Shown: positions 8,119-16,799, counted from the stretch's first letter. The stretch: 64,000 bases of DNA from an uncultured Dialister sp. (GCA_900541485.1 UQJW01000002.1:124001-188000); one strand, 5' to 3'. Numbers and translations are program-made. The notes: generated from the sequence alone by a model not told the origin.

Positions 8119-8673
8119 ATGCAAATGTTAGCGGAATTATTTCTTGTATTTTTTAAGATAGGTGCTGTTACTTTTGGCGGCGGTTACGCTATGCTCCCTA
8201 TCTTACAAAAAGAAATTGTTGTAAATAAAAAATGGGGAACTGATGAAGAGCTTATGGATTATTTTGCCATCGGACAATGTACTCCGGGGATGATTGCCGT
8301 GAATGTAGCCACATTCATCGGATATAAGCGTGGCGGCTATGCAGGTGGTATATTCGCCACCCTGGGAGTCATTACTCCTTCCATGATTATCATTACTTTA
8401 ATTGCTATGTTCCTTACCCGCTTTCAAGATACTCCCCTGATTACTCATGCATTTGCCGGCATTCGTGCCTGTGTATGCGTTTTAATTCTTGATACTGTCA
8501 TCAAATTGGGAAAAAAATCAATCATAGACAAAAGGACGGCTTTCATTTTTCTGGCGATTCTTTCTCTTTCCCTTTTCTCTCCTCTCTCTCCGGCTTTTTC
8601 CGTTATCATTGCCGGTATCGCCGGTTATTTTCTGATGCCTTCTTTAAAAGAGAAAGGCGGGATTAAAAAATGA
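8119..8673 (+). CDS. Chromate transporter family protein, first half-size subunit
   Basis: CHR-family membrane protein with a single CHR domain (184 residues). The diagnostic glycine-rich start FFKIGAVTFGGGYAMLP is present, with about five to six hydrophobic segments. Full-length ChrA has two such domains in one chain; here they are two genes, this one ending inside the start of the next (ATGA overlap). The pair is presumed to form an inner-membrane anion transporter. Chromate is the family's named substrate, but the physiological one is unknown. A GGAG-type site precedes the ATG. Confidence 0.88.
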   Translation: MQMLAELFLVFFKIGAVTFGGGYAMLPILQKEIVVNKKWGTDEELMDYFAIGQCTPGMIAVNVATFIGYKRGGYAGGIFATLGVITPSMIIITLIAMFLTRFQDTPLITHAFAGIRACVCVLILDTVIKLGKKSIIDKRTAFIFLAILSLSLFSPLSPAFSVIIAGIAGYFLMPSLKEKGGIKK

Positions 8674-9233
8674 TATGGCTTTCTATGTTTTGGGAATTTT
8701 TTAAAGCAGGTCTGTTTTCTGCCGGCGGCGGTCTTGCCACCTTGCCATTCCTTTATGCTATTTCCCATTCGACCGGATGGTTCTCGACTGAAGATATCGC
8801 CAATATGATTGCCATATCCGAATCAACCCCCGGCCCCTTGGGTGTTAATATGTCTACTTATGCGGGATATCAGGCTTTAGGTATTTTAGGCGGTATCTGG
8901 GCCACCTTGTCACTGACATCTCCCGCCCTTTTCATTATCACTGCCATTTCTAAAGCACTACATAAATTCAGGGATTCCGTTGTTGTACAAAAAGTCTTTT
9001 ACGGCTTACGCCCCTGCTCAACCGCCTTAATTGCCGCAGCCGGCCTTGGAGTCGCCAAGATTTCTCTGACTGACATATCTGCTTTTGAAAGCACACATAA
9101 CATATGGTCTTTATTTCAGTGGCCTTCTGTTCTTCTGGCCCTCTGCATATGGGTTCTTCTGAGAAAATTTAACAAGCATCCTATCTTGTATATTATTTTC
9201 GCTGCAGTTTCCGGCATTGTCTTCGAGCTCTGA
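8670..9233 (+). CDS. Chromate transporter family protein, second half-size subunit
   Basis: Second single-domain CHR protein of 187 residues, with FFKAGLFSAGGGLATLP at the N-terminus and SESTPGPLGVN as the family's second signature. Its start codon overlaps the stop of the first half by 4 bp, consistent with translational coupling and a heterodimeric transporter. The gene ends at a strong terminator shared with the convergent racemase gene. Confidence 0.88.
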   Translation: MIWLSMFWEFFKAGLFSAGGGLATLPFLYAISHSTGWFSTEDIANMIAISESTPGPLGVNMSTYAGYQALGILGGIWATLSLTSPALFIITAISKALHKFRDSVVVQKVFYGLRPCSTALIAAAGLGVAKISLTDISAFESTHNIWSLFQWPSVLLALCIWVLLRKFNKHPILYIIFAAVSGIVFEL

Positions 9234-9241
9234 TTTTACAA

Positions 9242-9285
9242 TAAAAAAGAATGCTTTGGTCTTCGTCACCAAAGCATTCTTTTTA
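9242..9285. terminator. Bidirectional terminator, chromate transporter / racemase genes
   Basis: 12-bp perfect stem GAATGCTTTGGT (9249-9260) / ACCAAAGCATTC (9268-9279) with a 7-nt loop, flanked by A and T runs so that it works in both directions. Confidence 0.92.
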
Positions 9286-9286
9286 T

Positions 9287-10537
9287 TTATCTTGCTACAA
9301 CCGGTAACGTGGACCCACCTACCGGTACTATATAAACCGTTGCATTTTTCCCCATTTTTTCAAGTGCATGATTAACTGCTGTCTGAATATCATGAAACGG
9401 AACCATATTTGCTTTGGTTACCGATTCATCATCCATATCCGTAACAAGATAAATATCCGCATTTTCTTGAACCAGACCCAAGGCAGCCGCTTTATGCCCT
9501 CCGAGTTCAAAATGTTTCCGTATCTCTTCAATTCTTTCTGTCGGAGAATTATATTGATTGATCCACTTAGTAAAAGGAATGCTTCCATATCCCTCTTTAC
9601 AGCTGGCAGCCACAATCATTATGCCGCCTTTTTTTACTATATGCTTTACATTATCTATTGATTTTTGTGCTTGGTATAAATTGATGTCTTTCGGATATCC
9701 GCCTGTCGATACCACAACGATATCTGCCGGTTCCTTTACTTTTTTCTTATAAATCTTATCTAAAAATTCACATGCTTTTCTGTGAGCTGTCACCGGATGT
9801 CCGGCTGCAGCAAATGCTATTTTTTTATGGTCATCCAACGTTACATTGACAATAAAGTCTACATTAATAAAATTTCTGACCTCTTCGATATCATCACGAA
9901 CGGGATTGTTTACAAGATTTCCCGCAAAGGCCCCCGGTCTGATCATATTTTTATGATTTGCCTGGATAGCCTCTTTGGATGAAACACCGGGCATAATTGC
10001 TTTCATACCGCCGCTATATCCGGCAAAATAATGATACTCTACATTTCCCACCAAAATCCTCCGGTCTGTCTCTGCAACAGTGCGGAAAATATCAACAGGC
10101 GTTCCGTTTTTGCAAGTCCCCAAATGAACGCAATCATCGGGATTGCTGTCGATACAACGCACCTGTCTGTATACCTCTTCGCCTACAAGATTCTTCTGTT
10201 CTTCTTCCGTTTGTTTTCTATGACTTCCTAATCCGAAAACAACGGTAATATCTTTATTTTCCACTCCTGCTTTTCTTAATTCGTCAAGCAGGCAGGGAAT
10301 GATAATCCGTGACGGTACCGGCCGGGTTATATCGCTTGTAATAATGACAACTTTTTCTCCGGGACGGACAACCTCAGAAAGCAAAGGGCTGTCAAAAGGC
10401 TCTGATAACGCCCGCTTTACTTCTTTTTCCTCTGATCCCACAGAGGGACATGTATTGGGAAGAATTTCTCCAAGCACATTTTCGTCAGGTATCTGAAAGG
10501 ATACCAAATCTTTGTAATATTTAATTGCAAATTCCAT
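9287..10537 (-). CDS. larA: LarA-family nickel-dependent racemase
   Basis: Member of the LarA family, which interconverts D- and L-lactate (or related 2-hydroxyacids) using a nickel-pincer nucleotide cofactor. The 416-residue protein shows the N-terminal TSDITRPVPS segment, the GLGSHRKQT active-site histidine region and the HYFAGYSGGMKAIMPGVSS block, which contains cofactor-linked His and Lys residues. I chose the ATG at 10537 because AAAAAGGAG lies 8 nt upstream; the earlier in-frame ATG at 10561 lacks one. The cofactor genes larB, larC and larE are not in the window, so the substrate (lactate or another hydroxyacid) is open. Confidence 0.85.
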   Translation of the reverse strand: MEFAIKYYKDLVSFQIPDENVLGEILPNTCPSVGSEEKEVKRALSEPFDSPLLSEVVRPGEKVVIITSDITRPVPSRIIIPCLLDELRKAGVENKDITVVFGLGSHRKQTEEEQKNLVGEEVYRQVRCIDSNPDDCVHLGTCKNGTPVDIFRTVAETDRRILVGNVEYHYFAGYSGGMKAIMPGVSSKEAIQANHKNMIRPGAFAGNLVNNPVRDDIEEVRNFINVDFIVNVTLDDHKKIAFAAAGHPVTAHRKACEFLDKIYKKKVKEPADIVVVSTGGYPKDINLYQAQKSIDNVKHIVKKGGIMIVAASCKEGYGSIPFTKWINQYNSPTERIEEIRKHFELGGHKAAALGLVQENADIYLVTDMDDESVTKANMVPFHDIQTAVNHALEKMGKNATVYIVPVGGSTLPVVAR

Positions 10538-10598
10538 ACAGGACTCCTTTTTTCTATCCATTTATTTTATAAAAGTGATTCTCGCACAAACTTAAGGC

Positions 10599-10982
10599 CT
10601 ATTTTTCAATTTCATAAGGCCAACTGATAATGCCGCCGAAATCATATACTTTTTCATATCCCAAACGTATCAATTTCTGAGAAGCCTGCTTACTTCTGAC
10701 TCCGCTCCGGCAATAGACCAGCAGCGTTGCTTTTTTATCGGGCAGTTCCTTCGGTATAGTATTGCCGATTGTTTCATTTGTTACGAGAACAGCGCCCGGG
10801 ATATGCCCTTCCTTGTACTCTTCAGGACGACGCACATCAACTACCAGCACATGTTCGTGTCCCATCATCAATTTAGCTTCTTCCGGGCTTATTTTTTCAT
10901 ACCTGCCCATTTCATTTCCTCCGTAACCTGTTATTCCGACAAAAGCCAAAAAGGCCGCCAATAAAACAACAAACAGACGCAT
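10599..10982 (-). CDS. Exported rhodanese-like domain protein
   Basis: 127 residues: a hydrophobic signal segment (RLFVVLLAAFLAFVGI) and then one rhodanese domain with the active-site loop CRSGVRS, whose cysteine would carry persulfide sulfur. Single-domain periplasmic rhodaneses handle sulfur or act as sulfurtransferases; the acceptor is unknown. No lipobox cysteine is evident, so it is either secreted to the periplasm or anchored by the uncleaved signal. It lies 14 nt downstream of the HerA-like gene and 61 nt upstream of the racemase, on the same strand. Confidence 0.82.
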   Translation of the reverse strand: MRLFVVLLAAFLAFVGITGYGGNEMGRYEKISPEEAKLMMGHEHVLVVDVRRPEEYKEGHIPGAVLVTNETIGNTIPKELPDKKATLLVYCRSGVRSKQASQKLIRLGYEKVYDFGGIISWPYEIEK

Positions 10983-10996
10983 TTTATTTATTCCTT

Positions 10997-12598
10997 TTAC
11001 TGCTTAAAAAGAGTTCCGAAAATCCCACGGATAAGGCTGGCTCCCAAATTGCCACCCACATTTTTCCCAAGGCTTCCTCCTACAGAGCCGCCCAAAGACC
11101 GGCCTGCGGCTCGTCCGATTGTACCTAAAACAGAATTCCCTACTGATTTGATGGCTCTATTCCTTGCGGCTTCTTCTTTTTTTGCTTCCCGCTCCGCTTC
11201 TTTTTGTGCCTTTTCATTCGCTTTTGCTTCTTCCTTTGCCAACTTGGCGTCTTCTTCCGCTTTTTTCTGTGCCAGTGCTTCCGCTTCCGCTTTAGCCGCT
11301 TCCTCCTGTCCGAGCCGTTGTAAAAATTCATAAGCAGAATCCGGATCATAGCTGTTCGCATATTTACTGTACAAAAGGCTGCCTTTAATCGTCTGCTCCC
11401 TTTCGTCATCATTGATTCCGCCCATACTGCACTGCGGAGGAAGAACAGAAACCTTTTCTGCCATTCCGGGAACTCCGTCTTCACCCAGGAAAGAAACGAC
11501 CGCTTTTCCCGTCCCTAAAGACACTATCGTTTCCGCCGTATCGAATGCCGGGTTTGCACGGAATGACATAGCGGCAGCTTTAAAGGCTTTTTGATCGGCC
11601 GGCGTATAAGCACGAAGTGCATGCTGTACTTTATTTCCCAATTGGGCTAAAACCCCGTCGGGAATATCCTTTGGATTTTGTGTACAGAAATAAACGCCTA
11701 CTCCTTTTGAACGAATCAATTTGACTACTTGTTCAATTTTATCCAAAAGTTGCTTGGAAGCTTCATTAAATAATAAATGAGCTTCATCAAAGAAAAATAC
11801 CATTTTGGGTTTCGGCAAATCACCCACTTCGGGAAGCGTTTCAAATAATTCAGAAAGCATCCAAAGAAGAAACGCAGAATACATTTTTCCATTATGAATC
11901 AGACTTTCACTGTCAAGGATATGAATCATCCCTTTTCCGCCTTCTCCCGAAGAGAACCAGTCGGAAATATTAAGTGCCGGTTCTCCGAAGAAAACATCTC
12001 CGCCGGCCACTTCCAGTGCCACCACTGAACGGATAATGGCACTGATGGAAGCAGTGCTCATTTTCCCGTATTGCTCTTCAAAGTCCCCGCGGTGATCATT
12101 AATTCGGTTCAATATGGCTTTCAAATCTTTTGTGTCGACCAAAAGCAGTTTATTGTCATCTGCAATTTTAAAAACAATCGTTAAAATATCAGATTGCAAG
12201 TCATTAAGTTCCAAAATACGGGATAAAAGCAATGGCCCCATTTCTGAAATCGTTGTACGGAGCTGTATTCCCTTTTTTCCATAAATATCCCATAATGTCA
12301 CCGGGTAACCATGATACGTAAATCCCGCTTCTGCCAGTCCGAATTTGGCAATCCGCTTCTGCATATCCTCACTATCTGTCCCCGCCTTCATCATGCCTGC
12401 GATATCTCCCTTGACATCAGCCATGAATACAGGAACACCCATATCGCTGAATGTTTCGGCCATGACCTTCAGGGTAATTGTTTTACCTGTTCCGGTCGCC
12501 CCTGCTATTAATCCGTGACGATTCACCATCTTAGGGATAATACAGATTTTTTCACCGACATCATTATTTCCAATCCAAACTTTTCCGTCAATATACAT
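10997..12598 (-). CDS. HerA-like/DUF853 P-loop ATPase (YjgR family)
   Basis: 533-residue AAA-type ATPase of the DUF853 (YjgR) branch of the HerA/FtsK superfamily. Walker A GATGTGKT is near residue 33; Walker B MVFFFDEAHLLF is near residue 270, followed by a sensor-like VYFCTQNPKDIP. The C-terminal 120 residues are a charged Ala/Glu/Lys-rich predicted coiled coil ending in a glycine-rich segment. Family function is unproven; DNA translocation is often assumed by homology. The downstream rhodanese gene is close enough for co-transcription. Confidence 0.85.
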   Translation of the reverse strand: MYIDGKVWIGNNDVGEKICIIPKMVNRHGLIAGATGTGKTITLKVMAETFSDMGVPVFMADVKGDIAGMMKAGTDSEDMQKRIAKFGLAEAGFTYHGYPVTLWDIYGKKGIQLRTTISEMGPLLLSRILELNDLQSDILTIVFKIADDNKLLLVDTKDLKAILNRINDHRGDFEEQYGKMSTASISAIIRSVVALEVAGGDVFFGEPALNISDWFSSGEGGKGMIHILDSESLIHNGKMYSAFLLWMLSELFETLPEVGDLPKPKMVFFFDEAHLLFNEASKQLLDKIEQVVKLIRSKGVGVYFCTQNPKDIPDGVLAQLGNKVQHALRAYTPADQKAFKAAAMSFRANPAFDTAETIVSLGTGKAVVSFLGEDGVPGMAEKVSVLPPQCSMGGINDDEREQTIKGSLLYSKYANSYDPDSAYEFLQRLGQEEAAKAEAEALAQKKAEEDAKLAKEEAKANEKAQKEAEREAKKEEAARNRAIKSVGNSVLGTIGRAAGRSLGGSVGGSLGKNVGGNLGASLIRGIFGTLFKQ

Positions 12599-12749
12599 AA
12601 TATGCCTCCCTACCTAAACTATTTCTGTCACTGTATGCTTTGTTTTAAGAATAGCAAAAAGATTCTTAAACTTCAATTCCGATAACTTCGTTTATTCTGT
12701 AACAAGCATATCTGCTATAATAAACATAATTACTTATAAAGGAGCTTTC

Positions 12750-13445
12750 ATGAAATATAATTATGTTCTCTTTGACCTGGACGGGACTATTTTCGAGTCC
12801 GCTCCGGGTATTATAAAAGCCATGCAGTACGGTCTCACTGCCGTAGGCATAGAAGAAACCGATTTTGACATCTTGCATTCATTTATCGGACCTCCGTTAA
12901 ATGTACAGCTGCAAAAAATATATAACCTTTCAAAAGAAGATACTTCATCTGTCATTCAAAAGTTCAGAGAACAATATGATACTCAAGGCGTATTCGAATC
13001 GCTTCCTTATGAGGGCATTGAAGAGTTACTGCAAAGCTTGAAAAAAAGAAATGCTGCTCTTGCAGTAGCCTCCAGTAAGCCTTGGCCGCTTGTAGAAACA
13101 CTTTTGGATAAATTTCACCTGACTTCGTACTTTGAGGTTATCACCGGCAGCAATCCGGAAGATGAGTTAAAAAATACGGCAGCTTTTGATCAGAAAATTT
13201 TCATCATCAAAAAAACGCTGGCCGCCTTGTACAAAACCGATGCACCAATAGCGGAAAATGATAAACAATTTCGCTCTACTATCATGATTGGTGATAAAAA
13301 TTATGATATTTTCGGTGCAAAAGCAAATCATATTTCCTCGGGAGGTGTTCTTTGGGGGTATGGAAATGAAAAAGAATTAAAAGATGCGGGGGCGGATTTC
13401 TTATTTTCCACACCGCAAGATCTGAAAGAATCCCTTTTAAACTGA
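12750..13445 (+). CDS. HAD-family hydrolase, phosphoglycolate phosphatase-like
   Basis: 231-residue HAD phosphatase of the PGP/YjjG-type subfamily with an alpha-helical cap. Motif I is FDLDGTIFES with the nucleophilic aspartate, motif II is the VASSKPW serine region, and motif IV is MIGDKNYDIFGA. The substrate cannot be read from sequence; nucleotides or phosphoglycolate are common. AAAGGAG lies 6 nt upstream, and a TATAAT -10 box sits at 12716-12721. It is monocistronic, with a shared terminator behind it. Confidence 0.87.
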   Translation: MKYNYVLFDLDGTIFESAPGIIKAMQYGLTAVGIEETDFDILHSFIGPPLNVQLQKIYNLSKEDTSSVIQKFREQYDTQGVFESLPYEGIEELLQSLKKRNAALAVASSKPWPLVETLLDKFHLTSYFEVITGSNPEDELKNTAAFDQKIFIIKKTLAALYKTDAPIAENDKQFRSTIMIGDKNYDIFGAKANHISSGGVLWGYGNEKELKDAGADFLFSTPQDLKESLLN

Positions 13446-13446
13446 T

Positions 13447-13482
13447 AAAAACCGGAGCCTTTAACCAAGACTCCGGTTTTTA
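13447..13482. terminator. Bidirectional terminator, HAD gene / MATE gene
   Basis: ACCGGAG (13451-13457) / CTCCGGT (13471-13477) with A and T runs on either side, between two convergent genes. Confidence 0.88.
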
Positions 13483-13495
13483 TTTCGGAACTACG

Positions 13496-15082
13496 CTATG
13501 GGACATATGACTTTCTTGCATGTCCTACTGCAAACATATGTAATAATGTAAGAACATGCATTGAAATTTCAAGAACTAATTTTTGCGGTACATAAATATC
13601 CTCTCTACCGATAGACCGGCTATACTGAAGGACCAATGATTTCTGTCGTTCCGCTTTCATTACCATTCCGGCTTTAAAAAAGCTGACCTGCCGCAACATA
13701 GTATGATAGAACTCTCCCGCCGTTTTTTCCGTTCCCCAAAACGGAAGTAATTCCGGAAGAGAAATATGCTCTAAATACAGAAGACGCAGAGTCATCAAAA
13801 CAGAAGCGACTCCCACTCCAACAACCAACCCCATCCAATATGAAACCGCTTCCAAACCCATTATATGGTCAAGAGCTAAGGACAAGGGGAAACAGACAAC
13901 CCAATAAGAAACCAGAAATAAAAGGAACGGCACCCTCGCATCTTTATAGCCTCTCAATACCCCCTGCACAGGTCCTGCCACGGAATCAAAGAACTGAAAA
14001 CAAGAAGCATAAATTAAAAATTGCGAAGCAATAAGAATGACTTCCGGATTATCTGTATAAATCATACCGATACGTTCTTTGAGTACCATTGTCAAAGCAA
14101 CTTCTACCGCAGAAAACCCGACCGATAAAAGTATACCTGCTTTCGCATATCTCTTTGCCAATCCGTGATTATTTCCACCTGCAGCCTCCGCTACAAGGAT
14201 AGTCAATGCCATGGAACAGGAAAGCGGAACCATATAAGCCATATTTGCAAAATTATCCGCAATTTGATAAGCCGCCAATGTCTCTGTCCCAAACCTCGCC
14301 ATAAATATGATAATGGCACCGAAAAGTCCCATTTCCAGAAAAACAGATAATCCGCTCGGAATCCCTACATTTAAATACTCCTTCCAGTCAGAGCCGCGAC
14401 TTGACCAGGAGGCAAAAATTTCTTTTCCCATAAACCGCTTATCCTGAAAAAGAATATAGAGAAAGAGCATTAAGATAATGAAATAAGTAACCGCCGCAGA
14501 AATACCCGCTCCGATTCCTCCCAAACGGGGGAATCCCCAGTTACCGAAAATAAATAAATAGTTCAAGGCCGCATTAAGAGGAAGTGCCAAAATGAACAAT
14601 TTCATGGAAGTTGTCGTGCGACCCACCGTATCTGTCAGTGCCCTGAACGGAATAATCAGAGAGATAAAAACAACTGCTGCAACCATCGCTAAAATATAAA
14701 ACTTAGCCACATAATGCACATTATGGTCAAGTCCCATACCGGCTAAGATACTATCGGCCAGTAATATGTAAGCCGCAATAAAAATAAAGGAAATCATGGC
14801 TGCAATATATAGCCCGGTTCTTACCACAAACGGAATCGACTTTCTATCTCCTTTTCCGAGCAATTGAGCAATAATCGGTGTCCCTGCCATTAACAGGCCG
14901 ATTGCTGCAGCCTCAAAAGGATAAAATAATCCGGCCCCTACCGACACCCCTGCCAAATCATCCGTCCCTGCATGACCTGCCATTATTGTATTTATGAAAT
15001 TGACACCCATTGTAGAAAGTTGGGCTACTAATATCGGTAACGTGACCGCTATTATTTTCTTTATATCTGTATATGTACTCAT
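13496..15082 (-). CDS. MATE-family efflux transporter with C-terminal extension
   Basis: Multidrug and toxin extrusion type antiporter, 528 residues, with about 12 hydrophobic segments and the MATE start ITLPILVAQLS-like region (TLPILVAQLSTMGVNF). Usual length is about 440-460. Here a tail of some 90 residues after the last transmembrane helix has no counterpart I recognise; it is rich in Arg/Lys, with one hydrophobic stretch (VLEISMHVLTLLHMFAVG). The substrate is unknown. It is preceded by a promoter and a structured leader ending in a terminator hairpin, so expression is likely controlled by attenuation. Confidence 0.88.
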   Translation of the reverse strand: MSTYTDIKKIIAVTLPILVAQLSTMGVNFINTIMAGHAGTDDLAGVSVGAGLFYPFEAAAIGLLMAGTPIIAQLLGKGDRKSIPFVVRTGLYIAAMISFIFIAAYILLADSILAGMGLDHNVHYVAKFYILAMVAAVVFISLIIPFRALTDTVGRTTTSMKLFILALPLNAALNYLFIFGNWGFPRLGGIGAGISAAVTYFIILMLFLYILFQDKRFMGKEIFASWSSRGSDWKEYLNVGIPSGLSVFLEMGLFGAIIIFMARFGTETLAAYQIADNFANMAYMVPLSCSMALTILVAEAAGGNNHGLAKRYAKAGILLSVGFSAVEVALTMVLKERIGMIYTDNPEVILIASQFLIYASCFQFFDSVAGPVQGVLRGYKDARVPFLLFLVSYWVVCFPLSLALDHIMGLEAVSYWMGLVVGVGVASVLMTLRLLYLEHISLPELLPFWGTEKTAGEFYHTMLRQVSFFKAGMVMKAERQKSLVLQYSRSIGREDIYVPQKLVLEISMHVLTLLHMFAVGHARKSYVP

Positions 15083-15110
15083 TTTCTCTAATCCCTCTCA
15101 AGTTACCATC

Positions 15111-15132
15111 AAAAAAGACGCTCTCCGGCGTC
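15111..15132 (-). terminator. Intrinsic terminator hairpin in the MATE leader
   Basis: Minus-strand GACGC/GCGTC stem with a 6-nt loop followed by six T, 28 nt upstream of the MATE start codon and before its ribosome-binding site. The position is typical of a regulatory expression platform. Confidence 0.7.
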
Positions 15133-15138
15133 CGTTTC

Positions 15139-15222
15139 AAGTACCAAAGTACTTTCATATTGATTTACCTGTTATAAAACAGGCTTCCTGCTTATAAAGC
15201 AGGCCTGGCAAATCAAGAAGTT
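15139..15222 (-). promoter_or_regulatory. Structured MATE leader with tandem palindromes
   Basis: Two adjacent palindromes, CCTGTT-ATAA-AACAGG (15168-15183) and CCTGCTT-ATA-AAGCAGG (15187-15203), lie inside an outer inverted repeat TTGATTTACC (15160-15169) / GGCAAATCAA (15207-15216). A third perfect hairpin, AAGTAC-CAAA-GTACTT, lies at 15139-15154. The RNA could form a multi-branched structure just before the terminator hairpin. Alternatively the tandem palindromes are protein operators. No known riboswitch consensus was recognised, and the loops lack the ACGR of guanidine-II elements. Confidence 0.55.
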
Positions 15223-15228
15223 TTTTCT

Positions 15229-15234
15229 ATTATA
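15229..15234 (-). promoter_or_regulatory. -10 box of the MATE transcript
   Basis: Perfect TATAAT on the minus strand; transcription would begin close to 15222, at the outer arm of the structured leader. No convincing -35 hexamer was seen. Confidence 0.45.
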
Positions 15235-15371
15235 AAAATTGACTGCCAATGCTTACGCATCTTTTGCACATTTTCGGCAACCTTTAAATTTATTATTTAC
15301 TGCAAATAATAGAACTGTCGAAACGGCTACGATCAATATTCTGCCCGGAAATCATTCCGTCCAGACGCTTT

Positions 15372-15653
15372 TCACAGCGGATAAAGTCCGCCTGTCATCC
15401 ATCCATAATCATGGATTTCTCTATTTATTTTTCCGTAATTTCCACTCGTACCTAACGGCTTTTGAGCTTTCATGCCCCGGCCTCCGGCTCCAATGAATCC
15501 TTTAAAGAAAGAAGTGAACCGGGATAATACACGACTGAAATTGGCATTTTCGCGATAAAGAACCAAAAGGTTTGCTCCTTCAACAAAGAAAACAGCCATT
15601 ACACACAACTCATACATGATGTCGTCGAAAGTCATAGTCATCGTATATTTCAT
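15372..15653 (-). CDS. Small hypothetical protein
   Basis: A 93-residue reading frame I do not recognise. It starts at the ATG at 15653, chosen over an upstream in-frame ATG at 15671 because AGGGGTGAGGG sits just before it. The first third has a hydrophobic stretch (YELCVMAVFFVEGANLLVLY); the rest is basic and glycine-containing. A promoter (15731-15759) faces it. The next frame stays open for about 33 further codons to 15293, so the gene may be frameshifted or decayed. It could also be a chance frame. Confidence 0.4.
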   Translation of the reverse strand: MKYTMTMTFDDIMYELCVMAVFFVEGANLLVLYRENANFSRVLSRFTSFFKGFIGAGGRGMKAQKPLGTSGNYGKINREIHDYGWMTGGLYPL

Positions 15654-15730
15654 ATCCCTCACCCCTTTCATACTCTGGAAAAATTATTTTTGTTTGCTAA
15701 GTTATAAAGGTATTTTTAATACCCAACTAT

Positions 15731-15759
15731 AGTATATAGCTATAACTATAAAAAAGCAA
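15731..15759 (-). promoter_or_regulatory. Promoter for the small hypothetical gene
   Basis: Minus-strand TTGCTT (15759-15754), a 17-nt spacer and TATACT (15736-15731). The -35 hexamer lies in an arm of the galE terminator. Confidence 0.45.
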
Positions 15760-15786
15760 CTGCTCATACTTGTTTCAGTTGCTTTT
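15751..15786 (-). terminator. galE terminator
   Basis: AAAAGCAACTG (15752-15762) / CAGTTGCTTTT (15776-15786) stem with a T run on the minus strand, 18 nt after the galE stop. Confidence 0.85.
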
Positions 15787-15803
15787 CTATAATTATTTGC
15801 GAG

Positions 15804-16799
15804 TTATCTGTCATTATAACCACAGGGGTGAGCTGCATGCCAATTCCATGCTGTCTGTATGATTTCTTTTGTACTGCTATGCCGGGGCATCCACCCCAAT
15901 ATACTCCTGCATTTTTCAGAAGATGCTATCAATTTTGCGGGATCTCCTATTCGGCGTTCCTCTTCTATCACTTTAAAATTTTTTTTCGTTATTTTTTTAG
16001 CTGTTTCTATCATTTCTTTCACACTGAAACCATTTTCAGACCCCAGATTAAATACTTCACTATTTCCATTATCCAGCAAATACCTCATAGCTAAAATATG
16101 TGCCTCTGCTAGATCAACAACATGAATATAATCCCGTATACATGTTCCGTCAGGAGTAGAATAATCTGTTCCAAAAATAGATATATGGTCTCTCACTCCT
16201 TGTGCCGTTTTCAAAATCAAAGGAATCAAGTGTGTTTCCGGACTATGATCTTCTCCTATATTCCCGCTAAAATCCGCTCCTGCTGCATTAAAATAGCGGA
16301 GTGCTACATAATTCAATCCATAGGCTTTACTAAAATCTGCCATCATATTTTCAATAATCAGCTTTGTTCTTCCATATATATTTGTCGGATGAGTTTGAAA
16401 ATTTTCTTTAATCGGTGTCTTTTCCGGTTCTCCATACACTGCTGCAGTAGAGGAAAAAACCAATTTATTAACTCCTGCATTTTTCATAGCTAATAACAGA
16501 TGTAATGTTCCTTCTACATTATTTATATAATATTTACCAGGATCTCTCATTGATTCTTCCACGAGGCTGGAAGCTGCAAAGTGGATAACTCCGGATATAT
16601 TATACTTTTTCAATATGCCTTCTACACAGTTAATATCATGGATATCGCCTTTTACAAAAGGAACTCCTTCAGGAACAGCTGATATATGACCGGTTGACAA
16701 ATTATCAAAAATAATGGGCGAAAACTCCTTCCCTTCAGTCATAACCTTTACTGTATGAGAGCCGATATATCCGGCTCCTCCGGTTACAAGAATATTCAT
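15804..16799 (-). CDS. galE: UDP-glucose 4-epimerase
   Basis: Interconverts UDP-glucose and UDP-galactose (often also the N-acetyl forms) with bound NAD+. The extended short-chain dehydrogenase of 331 residues has VTGGAGYIGSH at the N-terminus, FSSTAAVYG with the catalytic serine, and YGRTK containing the YxxxK pair. It lies 46-50 nt after galU on the same strand, so the two genes likely supply sugar nucleotides for envelope glycans together. Confidence 0.95.
   Translation of the reverse strand: MNILVTGGAGYIGSHTVKVMTEGKEFSPIIFDNLSTGHISAVPEGVPFVKGDIHDINCVEGILKKYNISGVIHFAASSLVEESMRDPGKYYINNVEGTLHLLLAMKNAGVNKLVFSSTAAVYGEPEKTPIKENFQTHPTNIYGRTKLIIENMMADFSKAYGLNYVALRYFNAAGADFSGNIGEDHSPETHLIPLILKTAQGVRDHISIFGTDYSTPDGTCIRDYIHVVDLAEAHILAMRYLLDNGNSEVFNLGSENGFSVKEMIETAKKITKKNFKVIEEERRIGDPAKLIASSEKCRSILGWMPRHSSTKEIIQTAWNWHAAHPCGYNDR

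Noticed and set aside
12666..12878. 70-residue minus-strand frame overlapping the HAD gene
   Set aside because: It lies opposite the HAD start and promoter, has no ribosome-binding site and shows no recognisable protein features.
15160..15216. MATE leader as guanidine riboswitch (mini-ykkC)
   Set aside because: Two tandem hairpins are present, but their loops lack the ACGR motif that defines that class.
15239..15496. 85-residue plus-strand frame
   Set aside because: Antisense to the small hypothetical gene and MATE promoter region; no SD and low protein likeness.
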